Positions 25,926 to 33,410 of a stretch of DNA of 64,000 nucleotides are shown here, piece after piece (position 1 is the first letter of the stretch; each line of letters starts with the position of its first letter). The notes below the pieces were generated by a model that ran no database searches, was not told where the DNA came from, and was given only the letters and a program-made list of their open reading frames with translations. The translations under genes were made by a program, and so were the position numbers. Origin of the DNA: Streptomyces uncialis (GTDB lineage Bacteria; Actinomycetota; Actinomycetes; Streptomycetales; Streptomycetaceae); assembly GCF_001905345.1 (NCBI RefSeq), contig NZ_LFBV01000001.1:321321-385320 (forward strand). Reading direction: 5' to 3'.

Positions 25926-27752
25926 TCAGAACGCTGCCTCGTCCAGGTCCATCAGGTCGAGGCCGACGGACTCGGCGATCCGGCGCTCGGTGGTGACCGC
26001 GGGCAGGACGTTCGCCGCGAAGAACTTCGCCGCGGCCACCTTGCCCGCGTAGAACGCGCGGTCCTTCGGCGCCGCGGAGTCCAGCTTCTCGGCGGCGACC
26101 GCCGCGCCCCGCAGCAGCAGGTAGCCGACGACCACGTCGCCCGAGGCGAGCAGCAGCCGGGTGGTGTTGAGCCCGACCTTGTAGATCGACCGGACATCGC
26201 TCTCGGTGGCCGCGAGGTCCGTCAGCATGACGCCGACGATGGCCTCCAGCTCGACCGCCGCCTGGGCGAGCTGCTCGCGCGCGGCGGCCAGCTCGTCGCC
26301 GCCGGAGCCGATGGCGAGGAACTTCTTGATCTCCTCGGCGAGGGAGTTCAGCGCGGCGCCCTGGTTGCGGACGATCTTCCGGAAGAAGTAGTCCTGCCCC
26401 TGGATCGCGGTGGTGCCCTCGTACAGGGTGTCGATCTTGGCGTCGCGGATGTACTGCTCGACCGGGTACTCCTGGAGGTACCCGGAGCCGCCGAAGATCT
26501 GGAGCGACTGGGCGAGCTGCTCGTACGCCTTCTCGGAGCCGTAGCCCTTGACGATCGGCAGCAGCAGGTCGTTCATCGCGTGCTCGTGCGAGGCGTCCTC
26601 ACCGGCCGCCTCCTTGGCGGTGATGGTGTCCTGGACGGACGCGGTGTGCAGCACGAGCGCGCGCATGCCCTCCGCGTACGCCTTCTGCGTCATCAGCGAG
26701 CGGCGGACGTCGGGGTGGTGGGTGATGGTGACCTTGGGCGCGGCCTTGTCCATGAACTTCGCCAGGTCGGGGCCCTGGACGCGCTCCTTGGCGTACTCCA
26801 GGGCGTTGAGGTAGCCCGTCGACAGGGTGGAGATGGCCTTCGTGCCGACCATCATCCGGGCGAACTCGATGATCCGGAACATCTGCCGGATGCCGTCGTG
26901 CTTGTCACCGATCAGCCAGCCCTTGGCGGGGTGCCGGTCACCGAAGGTGATCTCGCAGGTGTTGGACGCCTTGAGGCCCATCTTGTGCTCGACGTTGGTG
27001 GCGTAGGCGCCGTTGCGCTCGCCGAGCTCACCGGTCTCGAAGTCGAACAGGTACTTGGGGACGAGGAAGAGGGACAGGCCCTTGGTGCCGGGACCGGCGC
27101 CCTCGGGGCGGGCGAGGACGTAGTGGAGGATGTTCTCCTCCATGTCGTGCTCACCGGAGGTGATGAACCGCTTCACGCCCTCGATGTGCCAGGAGCCGTC
27201 CTCCTGGCGGACGGCCTTCGCGCGGCCCGCGCCCACGTCCGAACCGGCGTCGGGCTCGGTGAGCACCATCGTGGAGCCCCACATGCGCTCGACGGCGACC
27301 GACGCGAGCTTCTTCTGCTCCTCGGTGCCCTCCTCGAAGAGGATGCGGGCGAACGCGGGGCCGGAGGAGTACATCCACACCGCCGGGTTCGCGCCGAGCA
27401 CCAGCTCCGCGTAGGACCAGATCAGGGAGGCGGGCGCGGTGGTGCCGCCGATCTCCTCCGGGATGCCGAGACGCCAGTACTCGGAGTCCATGAACGCCTT
27501 GTACGACTTCTTGAACGACTCGGGGAGCGGGGCGCTGCCCGTGGCGGGGTCGAACACCGGCGGGTTGCGGTCGGCGTCCGCGTACGACTCGGCCAGCTCG
27601 TTCTCCGCGAGCCGGGTCAGCTCGGACAGGACACTGCGCGCGGTGTCCACGTCCATCTCGGCGAACGGTCCGCTGCCGTACACCTTGTCGCGCCCGAGCA
27701 CCTCGAAGAGGTTGAACTCGATGTCGCGGAGATTCGACTTGTAGTGCCCCAT
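25926..27752 (-). CDS. Acyl-CoA dehydrogenase with C-terminal extension (pfam12806 type)
   Basis: A 608-residue FAD enzyme of fatty-acid beta-oxidation type, longer than the ~380-residue standard because it carries the acetyl-CoA dehydrogenase-like C-terminal domain. Visible motifs are [17 protein letters not shown] (FAD/substrate), [23 protein letters not shown] and the region around the catalytic Glu in [18 protein letters not shown] 27752 is preferred: GGAG lies 8 nt upstream and the MGHYKSN start is conserved. Two matching 12-bp inverted repeats lie 41-84 bp upstream, suggesting control by a TetR-type fatty-acid regulator. Chain length specificity is unknown. Confidence 0.92.
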   Translation of the reverse strand: MGHYKSNLRDIEFNLFEVLGRDKVYGSGPFAEMDVDTARSVLSELTRLAENELAESYADADRNPPVFDPATGSAPLPESFKKSYKAFMDSEYWRLGIPEEIGGTTAPASLIWSYAELVLGANPAVWMYSSGPAFARILFEEGTEEQKKLASVAVERMWGSTMVLTEPDAGSDVGAGRAKAVRQEDGSWHIEGVKRFITSGEHDMEENILHYVLARPEGAGPGTKGLSLFLVPKYLFDFETGELGERNGAYATNVEHKMGLKASNTCEITFGDRHPAKGWLIGDKHDGIRQMFRIIEFARMMVGTKAISTLSTGYLNALEYAKERVQGPDLAKFMDKAAPKVTITHHPDVRRSLMTQKAYAEGMRALVLHTASVQDTITAKEAAGEDASHEHAMNDLLLPIVKGYGSEKAYEQLAQSLQIFGGSGYLQEYPVEQYIRDAKIDTLYEGTTAIQGQDYFFRKIVRNQGAALNSLAEEIKKFLAIGSGGDELAAAREQLAQAAVELEAIVGVMLTDLAATESDVRSIYKVGLNTTRLLLASGDVVVGYLLLRGAAVAAEKLDSAAPKDRAFYAGKVAAAKFFAANVLPAVTTERRIAESVGLDLMDLDEAAF

Positions 27753-27792
27753 GACGACGGCTCCGTAGGTAGCTCGGGTGATGACGTGTGTG

Positions 27793-27804
27793 TACTGACG
27801 AGTA
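27793..27804. promoter_or_regulatory. Operator-like inverted repeat, proximal copy upstream of acyl-CoA dehydrogenase
   Basis: TACT-GACG-AGTA is a perfect 4-4-4 inverted repeat. With the distal copy it fits TACYGACGRGTA, and the centres are 32 bp apart, about three helical turns. Candidate binding site of a TetR-type regulator; inferred from symmetry, spacing and location. Confidence 0.55.
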
Positions 27805-27824
27805 GCACGTTCCTCCGATGATGC

Positions 27825-27836
27825 TACCCGTCGGTA
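27825..27836. promoter_or_regulatory. Operator-like inverted repeat, distal copy upstream of acyl-CoA dehydrogenase
   Basis: TACC-CGTC-GGTA is a perfect 4-4-4 inverted repeat and, read on the minus strand, equals TACCGACGGGTA, matching the proximal site at 10 of 12 positions. Confidence 0.55.
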
Positions 27837-28021
27837 ATAACGTGCAACCCCCGACCGGGGGGAGTCTGCGGGCCGGGCCTCGGTTCCGGACCGCCGCGCC
27901 ATGCTCCGCGGGCGGAATCCGGCCACCTCACGGACCCGCCCCGGCCGGTGTCCCGCCAGGTGTCCCACGACCCGGCCGGGCCGGGTCCGCGGGCGGGGCC
28001 CCGCTCGGTACCCTTGCGCTC

Positions 28022-28510
28022 ATGTACGGCTACGAGCAGCACGTGGGCGGCGCCGCCCCTGGGCAGAGTTACGCGCAGCCGCAGCCCCCGCCGCAGCAGC
28101 AGATGGCCGGGGGGTACGGGCAGCAGCAGGCGCCGCTGTACCCGGAGCCCTCACCGCCGTCGCTCGCGGACGCGGTGCGGGCGTTCACCACGGGGTCCAT
28201 GGCCGCGGAGGACTTCCAGCAGATCTTCGCCACGTCCAAGGTGTACTGCCCCCGGGGCGACAACCCCGGCTTCCTGGCCCTGCACAACACCCAGCAGCCG
28301 GTGATCCCGATGTTCACCTCGCTCAAGGAGCTGCGCCGGTACGCCGGCAAGGAGTCCAAGTACTTCGTCATCACCGGGGCGGAGGTCATCGACCTGCTGC
28401 CCACCGGGTACGGCTTCGTCCTCGACATGGAGGGCGACCACCGGATGGTGTTCGACGCCAAGGCCGTGGAGCAGATGGTCGACTTCGCGATGCGGCGGAT
28501 GTACGGCTGA
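28022..28510 (+). CDS. SseB-like protein with Gln-rich N-terminus
   Basis: A 162-residue protein. The first ~45 residues are Gln/Pro/Gly/Tyr-rich (PQPPPQQQ) and probably disordered. The rest resembles the SseB N-terminal domain family: AVRAFTTGSMAAEDFQQIF, PGFLALHNTQQPVIPMFTS and TGYGFVLDMEG, a small alpha/beta fold of unknown function. ATG 28022 is used; longer frames upstream are GC artefacts. Followed after 90 bp by a small membrane protein on the same strand. Confidence 0.72.
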   Translation: MYGYEQHVGGAAPGQSYAQPQPPPQQQMAGGYGQQQAPLYPEPSPPSLADAVRAFTTGSMAAEDFQQIFATSKVYCPRGDNPGFLALHNTQQPVIPMFTSLKELRRYAGKESKYFVITGAEVIDLLPTGYGFVLDMEGDHRMVFDAKAVEQMVDFAMRRMYG

Positions 28511-28599
28511 ACCGCGATTCCCCCTCGGGGCCGATTCCCTTTCGGGGCCGCCGGGGGACAATGGTGGCTCTGTTGGCCTTGGGGCGGGAAGGAGGTCCT

Positions 28600-28848
28600 G
28601 TGAGTCGGAACCGGGACTACGGGGATTGGCTGGGTCGGGCCGCCGACTGGGCGGGGCTGCTGGGGGCGGGGTTCCTGCTGATCCTGGCGTTCGTCGCGTA
28701 TCTCCAGGGGCAGGGGGTGCTGTGGATGGCCGCGGCGGTGGTGATCGTGGCGACGAACCTCTTCACGTTCGGGCCTCGCAGCAGGAAGCGGCGCGAGGCG
28801 AAGGAGCGGGCGCGGGCCGCCCGCGAACGGGAGCCGGCGGACGGCTGA
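28600..28848 (+). CDS. Small two-TM membrane protein of unknown function
   Basis: An 82-residue protein with two hydrophobic helices (WAGLLGAGFLLILAFVAYL and VLWMAAAVVIVATNLFTFG) and a very basic, helical C-terminal tail (SRKRREAKERARAARERE). GTG 28600 is set by a strong GGAAGGAGG 5 nt upstream; the upstream open frame is non-coding in composition. Same direction as the SseB-like gene, possibly co-transcribed. No domain recognised. Confidence 0.68.
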   Translation: MSRNRDYGDWLGRAADWAGLLGAGFLLILAFVAYLQGQGVLWMAAAVVIVATNLFTFGPRSRKRREAKERARAAREREPADG

Positions 28849-28852
28849 TCCC

Positions 28853-29400
28853 CGCGGGTCGCCTTCGCTTGCGCTTCCCAGGTCTGTCCGGCGGGACGTA
28901 CTTCGTTCCTGTGCCGTCGCTCGGTGGTTTCGCGCAGTTCCCCGCGCCCCTGGATGCTGCCTCTGTTCGTCGCTCTTCGGGTGCGGGGCGGTTCTCGTCT
29001 TTGCGCAGTTCCCCGCGCCCCTTTGGGGCGCGTTCTGTTGTTCTTCGGGTCGGTGCCGGTCAGGATTCTCCGTCCTCGCTCCAACGCGCTCGGTACGACG
29101 TTCCTGTGGTCCTACTGAAGAGCATCGGAGTCTGCGGGCAGAGATTCCCGCCCACCCCCTCCCGCAGCCATGCGACTGCGAGAGGAGAGGAGTGCCCCTT
29201 CAGGGGCGCGGGGAACTGCGCGAAACCCACGAGCGACGGCACGGGAACGGAGTACGTCCAGCCGGACAGACCTCGGGGCGCGAGCGAAGGCGACCTGCGG
29301 GGAACTGCGCACCCCCGTCCGACCCGCACAGGGACAAGTACGTCCAGTCGGACGGACCCCCGGGGGCGCGAGTGAAGGTGACCCGCGGGCCCCGGGGGGA
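28853..29400. repeat. Dispersed intergenic repeat cluster E, with copies in both orientations
   Basis: Two plus-oriented core copies (near 28932 and 29005) are followed by minus-oriented copies (near 29204 and 29298), flanked by CTTCGCTTGCGCTTCCCAGG and, further right, the reverse-complement modules. The cluster fills a gap between converging genes. No gene is supported in 28849-29406. Confidence 0.85.
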
Positions 29401-29406
29401 AACCGG

Positions 29407-30912
29407 TCAGCCCAGGTGGGCGGCCGGGAGGGGGGCCGTTGCGTCGGGCTTGTCGCCGCGGACGGCGGTGACCGTGATGATCAGCCCCGCGACGAAGAGC
29501 CCCGCGGCCACGAGGTAAGCCGCCGCGTACCCCTCGGTGAGCGCCTGACCGGCACGGTCGAGGAGAGCGGCATCCCCCGTGGCCATCGCCCGGTAGAACG
29601 TGCCCGAGGCATCCGGCACGAGATCGTCCGCCGTGGTCATCGCCACGGTCGTGAGCCCGGCCAGCCCCAGCGCGCCACCGATCTGCTGCGCGGTGTTCAG
29701 CAGCGCCGACGCGATCCCGGAGTCCTCCGGCAGCACCCCCCGCACCGCGCCCAGCGTCATCGGCACGAAGCTCGCCCCGAGCCCCAGCGCCGTGACGAAC
29801 ATCGCCGGGGCGAGATGCGTCGCGTACGACGAGTCGTGCTCCAGCCTCGCGAACCACAGCATGCCCAGCGCACCGATCAGCAGGCCGGGGCCCGCGATCG
29901 CGCGCGGCGAGTAGCGGGAGATCAGCCGGGAGCCGAGCCCCGCCGAGACCATCATGCCGACGGTGAACGGCAGGTACGCGAGCCCTGTCTCCACCGGGCT
30001 GTAGCCGAGTATCTGCTGGAGGTAGAGGGTCAGGAAGTAGAAGGTCGCGAACATGCCCGCGCCCAGGAACAGCATCGTGACGTACGCGCCGGAGCGGCCC
30101 CGGTCCCGGAACAGCCGCAGCGGCATCATCGGGTGCGCCGACCTCGTCTGGAGCACCAGGAACACCGACAGCAGCACGGCCGCCACGGCGAACGACGCGA
30201 GCGTCAGCCCGTCCGACCAGCTGTGCTCGCCGCCCCGGGTGATTCCGTAGACGAGGGCGATCAGACCGCCCGTACCGGTGATCGCGCCCGGCACGTCCAG
30301 CCGTCCGTGCTCCGGCTTGCCCTCGGCCAGCAGCTTCGTACCGGCGAGGACCGCGATGCCGATCGGGATGTTCACGAAGAACACCCAGCGCCAGTCGAGG
30401 TAGTCCGTCAGCACACCGCCGAGCAGCAGTCCGACGGTCGAGCCGAGGCCCGCCATCGCCGCGTACACGCCCATGGCCTTGTTGCGGGGCGCGCCCTCGG
30501 GGAAGTTCGTGGTGATCAGCGACAGCGCGGTCGGGGCGGCGATGGCCGCGCCTATGCCCTGGAGGATGCGCGCGCCGATCAGCGTCACCTCGTTCGTCGC
30601 GAAGCCGCCCAGCAGGGACGCGACGGTGAAGACGACGATGCCGACGCGGAACATCCGGCGGCGCCCGAAGAGGTCGCCCGCCCGGCCGCCGAGCAGCAGC
30701 AGACCGCCGAAGGCGAGGGCGTACGAGTTGACGATCCACGCGAGCGTGGACGCCGACACATCCAGGTCGGACTGGATGCTCGGCAGCGCGATGTTGGTGA
30801 TCGTGCCGTCCAGCACGACCATCAGCTGGGCCGCGGCGATCACCACCAGTGCCCAGCCGAGGTGTCTTTGGACGGCGGCCGGGGCCTCGCGGCCGGACGC
30901 GGTTGCAGTCAT
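29407..30912 (-). CDS. MFS drug exporter, DHA2 (EmrB/QacA) family, 14 TM
   Basis: A 501-residue proton-driven multidrug exporter of the plasma membrane. Fourteen hydrophobic segments are seen, with DHA2 motifs LDGTITNIALPSIQ in TM1, GGRAGDLFGRRRMF in the TM2-3 loop (motif A) and GSTVGLLLGGVLTD in TM5 (antiporter motif C-like). AGGAG precedes ATG 30912. Two palindromic operators sit 71-117 bp upstream, and a tetR gene is next on the same strand behind a strong terminator, so the exporter has its own repressed promoter. Confidence 0.9.
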   Translation of the reverse strand: MTATASGREAPAAVQRHLGWALVVIAAAQLMVVLDGTITNIALPSIQSDLDVSASTLAWIVNSYALAFGGLLLLGGRAGDLFGRRRMFRVGIVVFTVASLLGGFATNEVTLIGARILQGIGAAIAAPTALSLITTNFPEGAPRNKAMGVYAAMAGLGSTVGLLLGGVLTDYLDWRWVFFVNIPIGIAVLAGTKLLAEGKPEHGRLDVPGAITGTGGLIALVYGITRGGEHSWSDGLTLASFAVAAVLLSVFLVLQTRSAHPMMPLRLFRDRGRSGAYVTMLFLGAGMFATFYFLTLYLQQILGYSPVETGLAYLPFTVGMMVSAGLGSRLISRYSPRAIAGPGLLIGALGMLWFARLEHDSSYATHLAPAMFVTALGLGASFVPMTLGAVRGVLPEDSGIASALLNTAQQIGGALGLAGLTTVAMTTADDLVPDASGTFYRAMATGDAALLDRAGQALTEGYAAAYLVAAGLFVAGLIITVTAVRGDKPDATAPLPAAHLG

Positions 30913-30982
30913 GACGTGGTGCTCCTAGGTGTTCTCACGGGGGTACCGGGGTTCGGCGGGGCCGTCCGGCCGGACCACCGTG

Positions 30983-31006
30983 AAAACTATACGTACGTTG
31001 ATTTTT
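30983..31006. promoter_or_regulatory. Secondary operator-like palindrome upstream of the MFS exporter
   Basis: A CGTACG centre with flanks AAAAC...GATTTTT, imperfect but sharing CGTACGTTGA with the stronger site 24 bp away. Likely second binding position for the adjacent TetR protein. Confidence 0.55.
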
Positions 31007-31007
31007 A

Positions 31008-31029
31008 TTTCTCACCGTACGTTGAGAAA
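31008..31029. promoter_or_regulatory. TetR-type operator upstream of the MFS exporter
   Basis: A 22-bp palindrome with perfect 7-bp arms TTTCTCA and TGAGAAA around a CGTACG centre, with only one mismatched pair. It is about 95 bp upstream of the exporter start and in AT-rich DNA, consistent with autolocal repression by the TetR encoded just upstream. Confidence 0.75.
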
Positions 31030-31124
31030 CGCGTCACACCTCCCTTCACGGGTCGCACCGGCCCTTCACGGGGCGTACCGCCATGAGTGACACCCGCGTG
31101 TGTCCGGCCCGTCCGGGAACGCCG

Positions 31125-31152
31125 GGAGCCCGCCGCGTGGGCGGCGGGCTCC
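31125..31152. terminator. Strong hairpin terminator after tetR
   Basis: Twelve-bp perfect stem GGAGCCCGCCGC/GCGGCGGGCTCC with a GTGG loop, 59 bp beyond the tetR stop on the minus strand. It separates the tetR transcript from the exporter promoter. Confidence 0.85.
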
Positions 31153-31210
31153 AGGATTCGGGACTCGGGATTCGGGGCCCCGGGTTCGGGGCCCGGGGCG
31201 GTGGGAGGCT

Positions 31211-31834
31211 TCAGGCGGGGGGTCGGTCGTCGGGCCTCACGAGGAGTTCGCGCAGGACGGGGACCGAGACGCGCAGCACGTCCGTCAGGTCGGCCGCCGC
31301 GAGGTCCGGCAGCCGCAGTACGTACCGGTGGGTGGCGATGCCCATCATCATCGCGCCGACGAGGGCGGCGCGCAGCCGGGCGTCGGGGTCGTCGCCGAGG
31401 CGTTCGGCGACGGGGTCCACGGCCTGTTCCGTGACCCGTTCCCGGAGCAGGGCCGCCGCTTCCTCGCTGGTCATGCTGGCGCGCAGCAACGCCGTCATCG
31501 GGGTGTCGGGGTCGTTGGACCACGAGGTCAGCATGTACCGGAGGTAGTTCTCGACGGACTGGCCGGGGTCGTCCGTCGTCAGTTCGGTGACGGGGATGTG
31601 CCAGTCCGCGGCTTCCCGGAAGAGTTCCTGCTTGGTGCCGAAGTAGTGGATGACGGACGCCTTGTCGACGCCCGCGTCGGCCGCGATCGCGCGGATCGTG
31701 GCGCGTTCGAACCCGGACTGGGCGAACTGCTTGCGGGCGGCTTCCAGGATGCGGCGGCGGGTGCGCTGGCCCTTGCGTTCCCGGCCGTCGGCGGTGCCGG
31801 CGGTGGGTGGGGGGTGCGCGTCATCGCTGGTCAC
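31211..31834 (-). CDS. TetR family transcriptional repressor
   Basis: A 207-residue TetR regulator. After a disordered ~20-residue start comes the HTH: RRRILEAARKQFAQSGFERA, then IRAIAADAGVDKASVIHYFG, the family signature. The C-terminal helical ligand domain resembles the TetR_C_17 type (ERVTEQAVDPVAERLGDD). It lies directly upstream of the DHA2 exporter on the same strand and probably represses it at the 22-bp palindrome. ATG 31834 is the first in-frame start. Inducer unknown. Confidence 0.88.
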   Translation of the reverse strand: MTSDDAHPPPTAGTADGRERKGQRTRRRILEAARKQFAQSGFERATIRAIAADAGVDKASVIHYFGTKQELFREAADWHIPVTELTTDDPGQSVENYLRYMLTSWSNDPDTPMTALLRASMTSEEAAALLRERVTEQAVDPVAERLGDDPDARLRAALVGAMMMGIATHRYVLRLPDLAAADLTDVLRVSVPVLRELLVRPDDRPPA

Positions 31835-31873
31835 GGGGGCCTCTCGGGGAGCGTGGGGGTGTCGCCGCCGACG

Positions 31874-32329
31874 TCAGTCCTCGGTGCAGGTGAACTGGTC
31901 GGGGGAGACGTTGATCCGGTTCAGGAGGTCGCGCAGCAGGAGCTGTTCCGCCGGGGAGAGATGGGTGAACAGCTCTCCTTCGGCCTCCGCGAGGATCTCG
32001 TCCGACCTGCGCAGCACAGCGGCTCCGGCGGGGGTGATCTCCACGATGTGCCGGCGCCGGTCGGCGGGGTCGCGGCGGCGCAGTGCGAGCTCGTCGCGCT
32101 CCAGGTCGTTGAGGACGGCCACCAGCACGCTCGGGTCGACCTCCAGCATGTCCACCAGGGCCTGCTGGCTCACCGGGCCCGTGTCCAGGTGCTTCAAGGT
32201 CATCATGTGCCGCGGTGTCAGCCCGCTGGAGACCAGTGCTCTGCGGAGCATCATCTGGGCGCCCGCACCATGCCTGGCCAGCAGGAACGCCAGGCCCTCG
32301 GTCATCTCTTCCGCCTCGCCCGCCACCAT
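31874..32329 (-). CDS. MarR family transcriptional regulator
   Basis: A 151-residue winged-helix regulator: LTPRHMMTLKHLDTGPVSQQ, then LVDMLEVDPSVLVAVLNDLE as recognition helix and RRRDPADRRRHIVEITPAG as the wing, all characteristic of MarR. It diverges from a DoxX gene, and a perfect 7-8-7 inverted repeat lies between them at 32369-32390. MarR members commonly sense phenolic or oxidising compounds, and DoxX is linked to thiol or oxidative stress, so local control is likely. Confidence 0.88.
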   Translation of the reverse strand: MVAGEAEEMTEGLAFLLARHGAGAQMMLRRALVSSGLTPRHMMTLKHLDTGPVSQQALVDMLEVDPSVLVAVLNDLERDELALRRRDPADRRRHIVEITPAGAAVLRRSDEILAEAEGELFTHLSPAEQLLLRDLLNRINVSPDQFTCTED

Positions 32330-32368
32330 GTGAATACCCTAACAGCCGTCCATTACCCGGTTTCGTCA

Positions 32369-32390
32369 ATCGTTGTTATGGTTCAACGAT
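32369..32390. promoter_or_regulatory. MarR-type operator between marR and doxX
   Basis: ATCGTTG and CAACGAT are perfect 7-bp arms with an 8-nt AT-rich spacer (TTATGGTT). It sits 39 bp upstream of marR and 28 bp upstream of doxX, the expected place for autorepression and control of both genes. Confidence 0.75.
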
Positions 32391-32418
32391 CTGTCTGCCT
32401 AGACCGTAAGAGGTCCCC

Positions 32419-32769
32419 GTGTACATCGCCTACGTGGTCGTCGCCGTTCTGTTCGCCCTGATGCTGGCCGGTTCCGGCCGGGGGAAGCTGGTGCGCGAGC
32501 AGCGGGTGACCGACACCATCACCGGGCTCGGCGTGCCCCTGAGCTGGTTCGTCCCGCTCGCCGTGCTGGAGTTCGCCGCCGCGCTCGGGCTGCTCGCGGG
32601 CATCTTCTACCGCCCGCTCGGCATCGCGGCGGGCATCGGCGCGGTGCTGTACTTCGTGGGCGCCCTGATCGCCCATCTGCGGGCCAAGGACACCAAGGGT
32701 CTGGCGGCCCCCGGTGTGATGCTGCTGTTCTCGGCCGCTCCGGTGGCGCTGGGCTTCCTGTCGCTCTGA
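32419..32769 (+). CDS. DoxX family membrane protein
   Basis: A 116-residue protein with four hydrophobic helices, beginning MYIAYVVVAVLFALMLAGSG and containing LVREQRVTDTITGLGVP and LEFAAALGLLAGIF, matching DoxX-like small integral membrane proteins. In actinobacteria DoxX takes part in a membrane-associated oxidoreductase complex linked to thiol homeostasis, but function for this branch is not fixed. AGAGG precedes GTG 32419. Divergent from and probably repressed by MarR. Confidence 0.85.
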   Translation: MYIAYVVVAVLFALMLAGSGRGKLVREQRVTDTITGLGVPLSWFVPLAVLEFAAALGLLAGIFYRPLGIAAGIGAVLYFVGALIAHLRAKDTKGLAAPGVMLLFSAAPVALGFLSL

Positions 32770-32959
32770 GGGCGGCGGACCTCGCTCCGAGGGCGGCGGA
32801 CCGCGAACGGCTCCGGGACGGGTCCGGTCACCGTGTCGGTGGCGGTTCCGGGAAAAGTCGCGAGGATCGTGGGAGGACTGTCCGGAAACCGTGTCCGGCT
32901 CCGACGTATCCATGGAACCGGAGGACCGGTGCCACTGGACCACTCTCAAGGGAGCCGTA

Positions 32960-33379
32960 ATGAAGTACATGGTGATGATCCTCGGTACACAGGCGGACTA
33001 CGCGGCCATGCGGGGCGACAGCTCCGACGGGAGTCCCGCGTACACCGAGCAGGACCTGGTCGCGATGGGCGCGTTCATGAGCGCGCTGAGCGACGATCTC
33101 GCGGAGAGCGGGGAACTGATCGACGGCCAGGGGCTGACGGAGCCCGCGCTGGCGCGGTTCGTGACCGGCGCCCCCGACGATCCGCAGCCGGTGGTCACGG
33201 ACGGTCCCTACGGGGAGACGAAGGAGGTCCTCGCCGGATACTGGATCCTGGACTGCGCGAGCCTGGACCGGGTCACGGAGATCGCGGCCCGGGTCACCCG
33301 GTGTCCGCAGCCCGCGGGATCGGCGATCCGGCCGGTGGTGATCCGGCCCCTGATGGCCCAGGGCGAGATCACCGCCTGA
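32960..33379 (+). CDS. DGPF (YCII-related) domain protein, partner of the ECF42 sigma factor
   Basis: A 139-residue YCII-like protein starting MKYMVMILGTQ with the signature VTDGPYGETKEVLAGYWIL, a variant of the DGPF motif. Genes of this family are the standard neighbours and targets of ECF42 sigma factors, one of which starts 31 bp downstream. GGGAG precedes ATG 32960; upstream in-frame extension lacks support. Biochemical activity of DGPF proteins is unknown. Confidence 0.87.
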   Translation: MKYMVMILGTQADYAAMRGDSSDGSPAYTEQDLVAMGAFMSALSDDLAESGELIDGQGLTEPALARFVTGAPDDPQPVVTDGPYGETKEVLAGYWILDCASLDRVTEIAARVTRCPQPAGSAIRPVVIRPLMAQGEITA

Positions 33380-33410
33380 CGGTCCGGGAACCACGTACCG
33401 GGAGCGAGCG

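Noticed and set aside
29060..30739. Minus-strand alternative frame over the MFS exporter
   Set aside because: Frame-shifted shadow with Arg-rich composition; the 14-TM frame is clearly the real one.
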